This document shows, piece by piece, positions 4,952 to 6,130 of a stretch of DNA of 6,130 bases (positions are counted from its first letter, which is position 1; each line of letters opens with the position of its first letter). This stretch comes from Oscillospiraceae bacterium. GTDB lineage: Bacteria > Bacillota > Clostridia > Oscillospirales > Oscillospiraceae. The notes beneath the pieces were generated by a model. It was given only the letters and a program-made list of their open reading frames with translations, made no database searches and was not told the DNA's origin. Both the position numbers and the translations under genes were made by a program. The DNA lies in NCBI GenBank assembly GCA_017620315.1, contig JAFZQQ010000108.1, positions 1 to 6,130 on the forward strand. The letters are read 5' to 3'.

Positions 4952-6130
4952 GCTGCTGCTCAGCCCGATGAACATCGGGACGATGACCGTTAAGAACCGC
5001 GTGGTGATGACCGCGGCGGAAATGAGTCTCGGTCAGGTGGACGGATGCCCCACCGAACGCATGACCGCCTACTTTGAGGAACGCGCGAAGGGCGGCGTGG
5101 GGCTGATCATCACCGGCATCTGCCGTGTGAACGACATGGGCGCGGCATCGACGTTCACGCAGCTGTCCATGAGCCGCGACGCCAACATCGGGCCTATGCG
5201 CGCCTTTGCGGAGCGCATGCACGCCCACGGCGCGAAGCTCTGCGTGCAGCTGCATCATCCGGGACGGCAGGGTTATGCCAGCTCCATCAACACTCTGCCC
5301 GTGGTCATCCCCGTGGTGAAGCGCTTTCCCGCAGTGCTCGACGGGCTGTTCCGCTGTACGCCGACGCTGCTGGGACTGGAGGAAAAGGGCGTGTGCATGT
5401 CGGTGCAGAGTCCCTCGAACTGCGAGCTGAGCGCGCACGGGGCAACGCGCATCCACGCCATGAGCCGCCGTGAGATACAACGATTGGTGAACGACTTTGC
5501 CGCGGCGGCGGAGCGCTGCAAAAAGGCGGGTGTGGACGCGGTGGAGCTGCACGGCGGGCACGGTTACCTGATCCAGCAGTTCCTTTCGCCCAACACGAAC
5601 CTGCGCACGGACGAGTACGGCGGCAGCTTTGAAAACCGCCTGCGCTTCCTGCGCGAGATCATCGAGGGCATCCGCGCGCGCTGCGGACGGGACTATCCGC
5701 TGATCGTCCGCCTGACCGTGGACGAGATGTACGACCGGATCGGCCACCCCTGCAAGGGCTACGGTCTGGAGGAGGGCAAGCGCATCGCAAAGCGGCTGGA
5801 GGAGCTGGGCGTGGATGCCATCAACGTGACCTCTGCCTGCTACGACGCGTACAACTACTGGCTGGAGCCGGCCTCTTTCGAACCCGGCTGGCGGGCCTAT
5901 CTGGCGAAGGAGATCAAGGGCGTGGGGTCCATCCCCGTGATCGCCGCCAACTTCATGCGTTCCCCCGAGCAGGGGGAGCGCCAGCTGGAGGAGGGGTATC
6001 AGGACTTCATCGGCTCCGCCCGCTCTTTCATCTGCGAGCCCCACTGGGTGCGGAAGCTCCAGGAGGGGCGTCGGCCGGAGATCAGGCGCTGCATCGGCTG
6101 CCTGCACTGTATCAGCTCCTTCATGACCAC
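4941..6130 (+). CDS. Old Yellow Enzyme / 2,4-dienoyl-CoA reductase-type flavin and Fe-S oxidoreductase, 3' end cut off
   Basis: 396 complete codons, open to the window edge. An N-terminal FMN TIM barrel of the Old Yellow Enzyme family is clear: KNRVVMTAAEMS (18-29), the QLHHPGRQ strand (103-110), the active-site segment ELHGGHGYLIQQFLSP (202-217) with the H204/H207 pair and Y209, DEYGGSFENR (224-233), R257, and an FMN-phosphate segment G358-SAR361. It ends in C384-x2-C387-x2-C390, the start of a [4Fe-4S] cluster site. Fe-S members (FadH, BaiCD/BaiH, trimethylamine dehydrogenase type) normally continue with an FAD/NAD(P)H domain to about 640-680 residues, so roughly 250 residues are probably missing beyond the window. 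The role is likely NAD(P)H-dependent reduction of an activated C=C bond in the cytoplasm. A segment of about 45 residues after the HHPGRQ strand (about 116-160) looks longer than in typical members. It overlaps the SDR gene by 11 bases. Family firm, substrate unknown. Confidence 0.92.
   Translation, partial: MDYKLLLSPMNIGTMTVKNRVVMTAAEMSLGQVDGCPTERMTAYFEERAKGGVGLIITGICRVNDMGAASTFTQLSMSRDANIGPMRAFAERMHAHGAKLCVQLHHPGRQGYASSINTLPVVIPVVKRFPAVLDGLFRCTPTLLGLEEKGVCMSVQSPSNCELSAHGATRIHAMSRREIQRLVNDFAAAAERCKKAGVDAVELHGGHGYLIQQFLSPNTNLRTDEYGGSFENRLRFLREIIEGIRARCGRDYPLIVRLTVDEMYDRIGHPCKGYGLEEGKRIAKRLEELGVDAINVTSACYDAYNYWLEPASFEPGWRAYLAKEIKGVGSIPVIAANFMRSPEQGERQLEEGYQDFIGSARSFICEPHWVRKLQEGRRPEIRRCIGCLHCISSFMT

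Noticed and set aside
4848..6107. Open minus-strand frame of 419 codons opposite the flavoenzyme
   Set aside because: It is antisense to a firmly identified Old Yellow Enzyme gene; the product is low-complexity His/Ala/Arg-rich with no family motif.
1..6130. CRISPR arrays, tRNA or rRNA genes, insertion sequences, attachment sites
   Set aside because: No spaced direct repeats, tRNA-like cloverleaf, transposase motif or terminal inverted repeats were seen on reading through the window.

Overview
The window is GC-rich, and its A/T-rich stretches are confined to a terminator, a promoter and one intergenic gap. All recognisable genes lie on the plus strand. Gene style (strong AGGAGG-type ribosome sites, tight spacing), the ClpB C-terminus and the anaerobe-type flavin/Fe-S reductase suggest a high-GC member of the Clostridia (Firmicutes), possibly a gut Oscillospirales-like bacterium. 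That placement is inference from sequence style only.

Layout: (1) The last 35 codons of a ClpB-type disaggregase end at 109 and are followed by a textbook intrinsic terminator (117-142). (2) A promoter with a perfect TTGACA -35 and an extended -10 (169-197) precedes an 840-residue cyclic-di-GMP signalling protein (240-2762). It has an N-terminal PAS-like region, a degenerate GGDEF domain (GQDDF), an EAL phosphodiesterase domain with all catalytic residues, and an unusual C-terminal extension of about 270 residues that looks PAS-like. (3) An 82-base gap holds two hairpins and a nine-A run directly before the next ribosome site. (4) Three tightly packed genes follow: a tocopherol-cyclase-like protein (2845-3981), a short-chain dehydrogenase/reductase with a highly charged 11-residue-repeat tail (3995-4951), and an Old Yellow Enzyme/2,4-dienoyl-CoA-reductase-type flavoenzyme (4941 to the window edge) that starts inside the SDR gene.

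The most interesting point is this last trio. A tocopherol-cyclase fold protein, an SDR and an Fe-S/flavin ene-reductase packed together in an apparently non-photosynthetic anaerobe look like a small uncharacterised pathway acting on a hydrophobic substrate (isoprenoid, quinone, sterol or fatty-acyl type). The substrate cannot be read from the sequence. Whether the c-di-GMP gene belongs to the same transcription unit is open: no clear terminator follows it on the plus strand, but no clear internal promoter is visible either.
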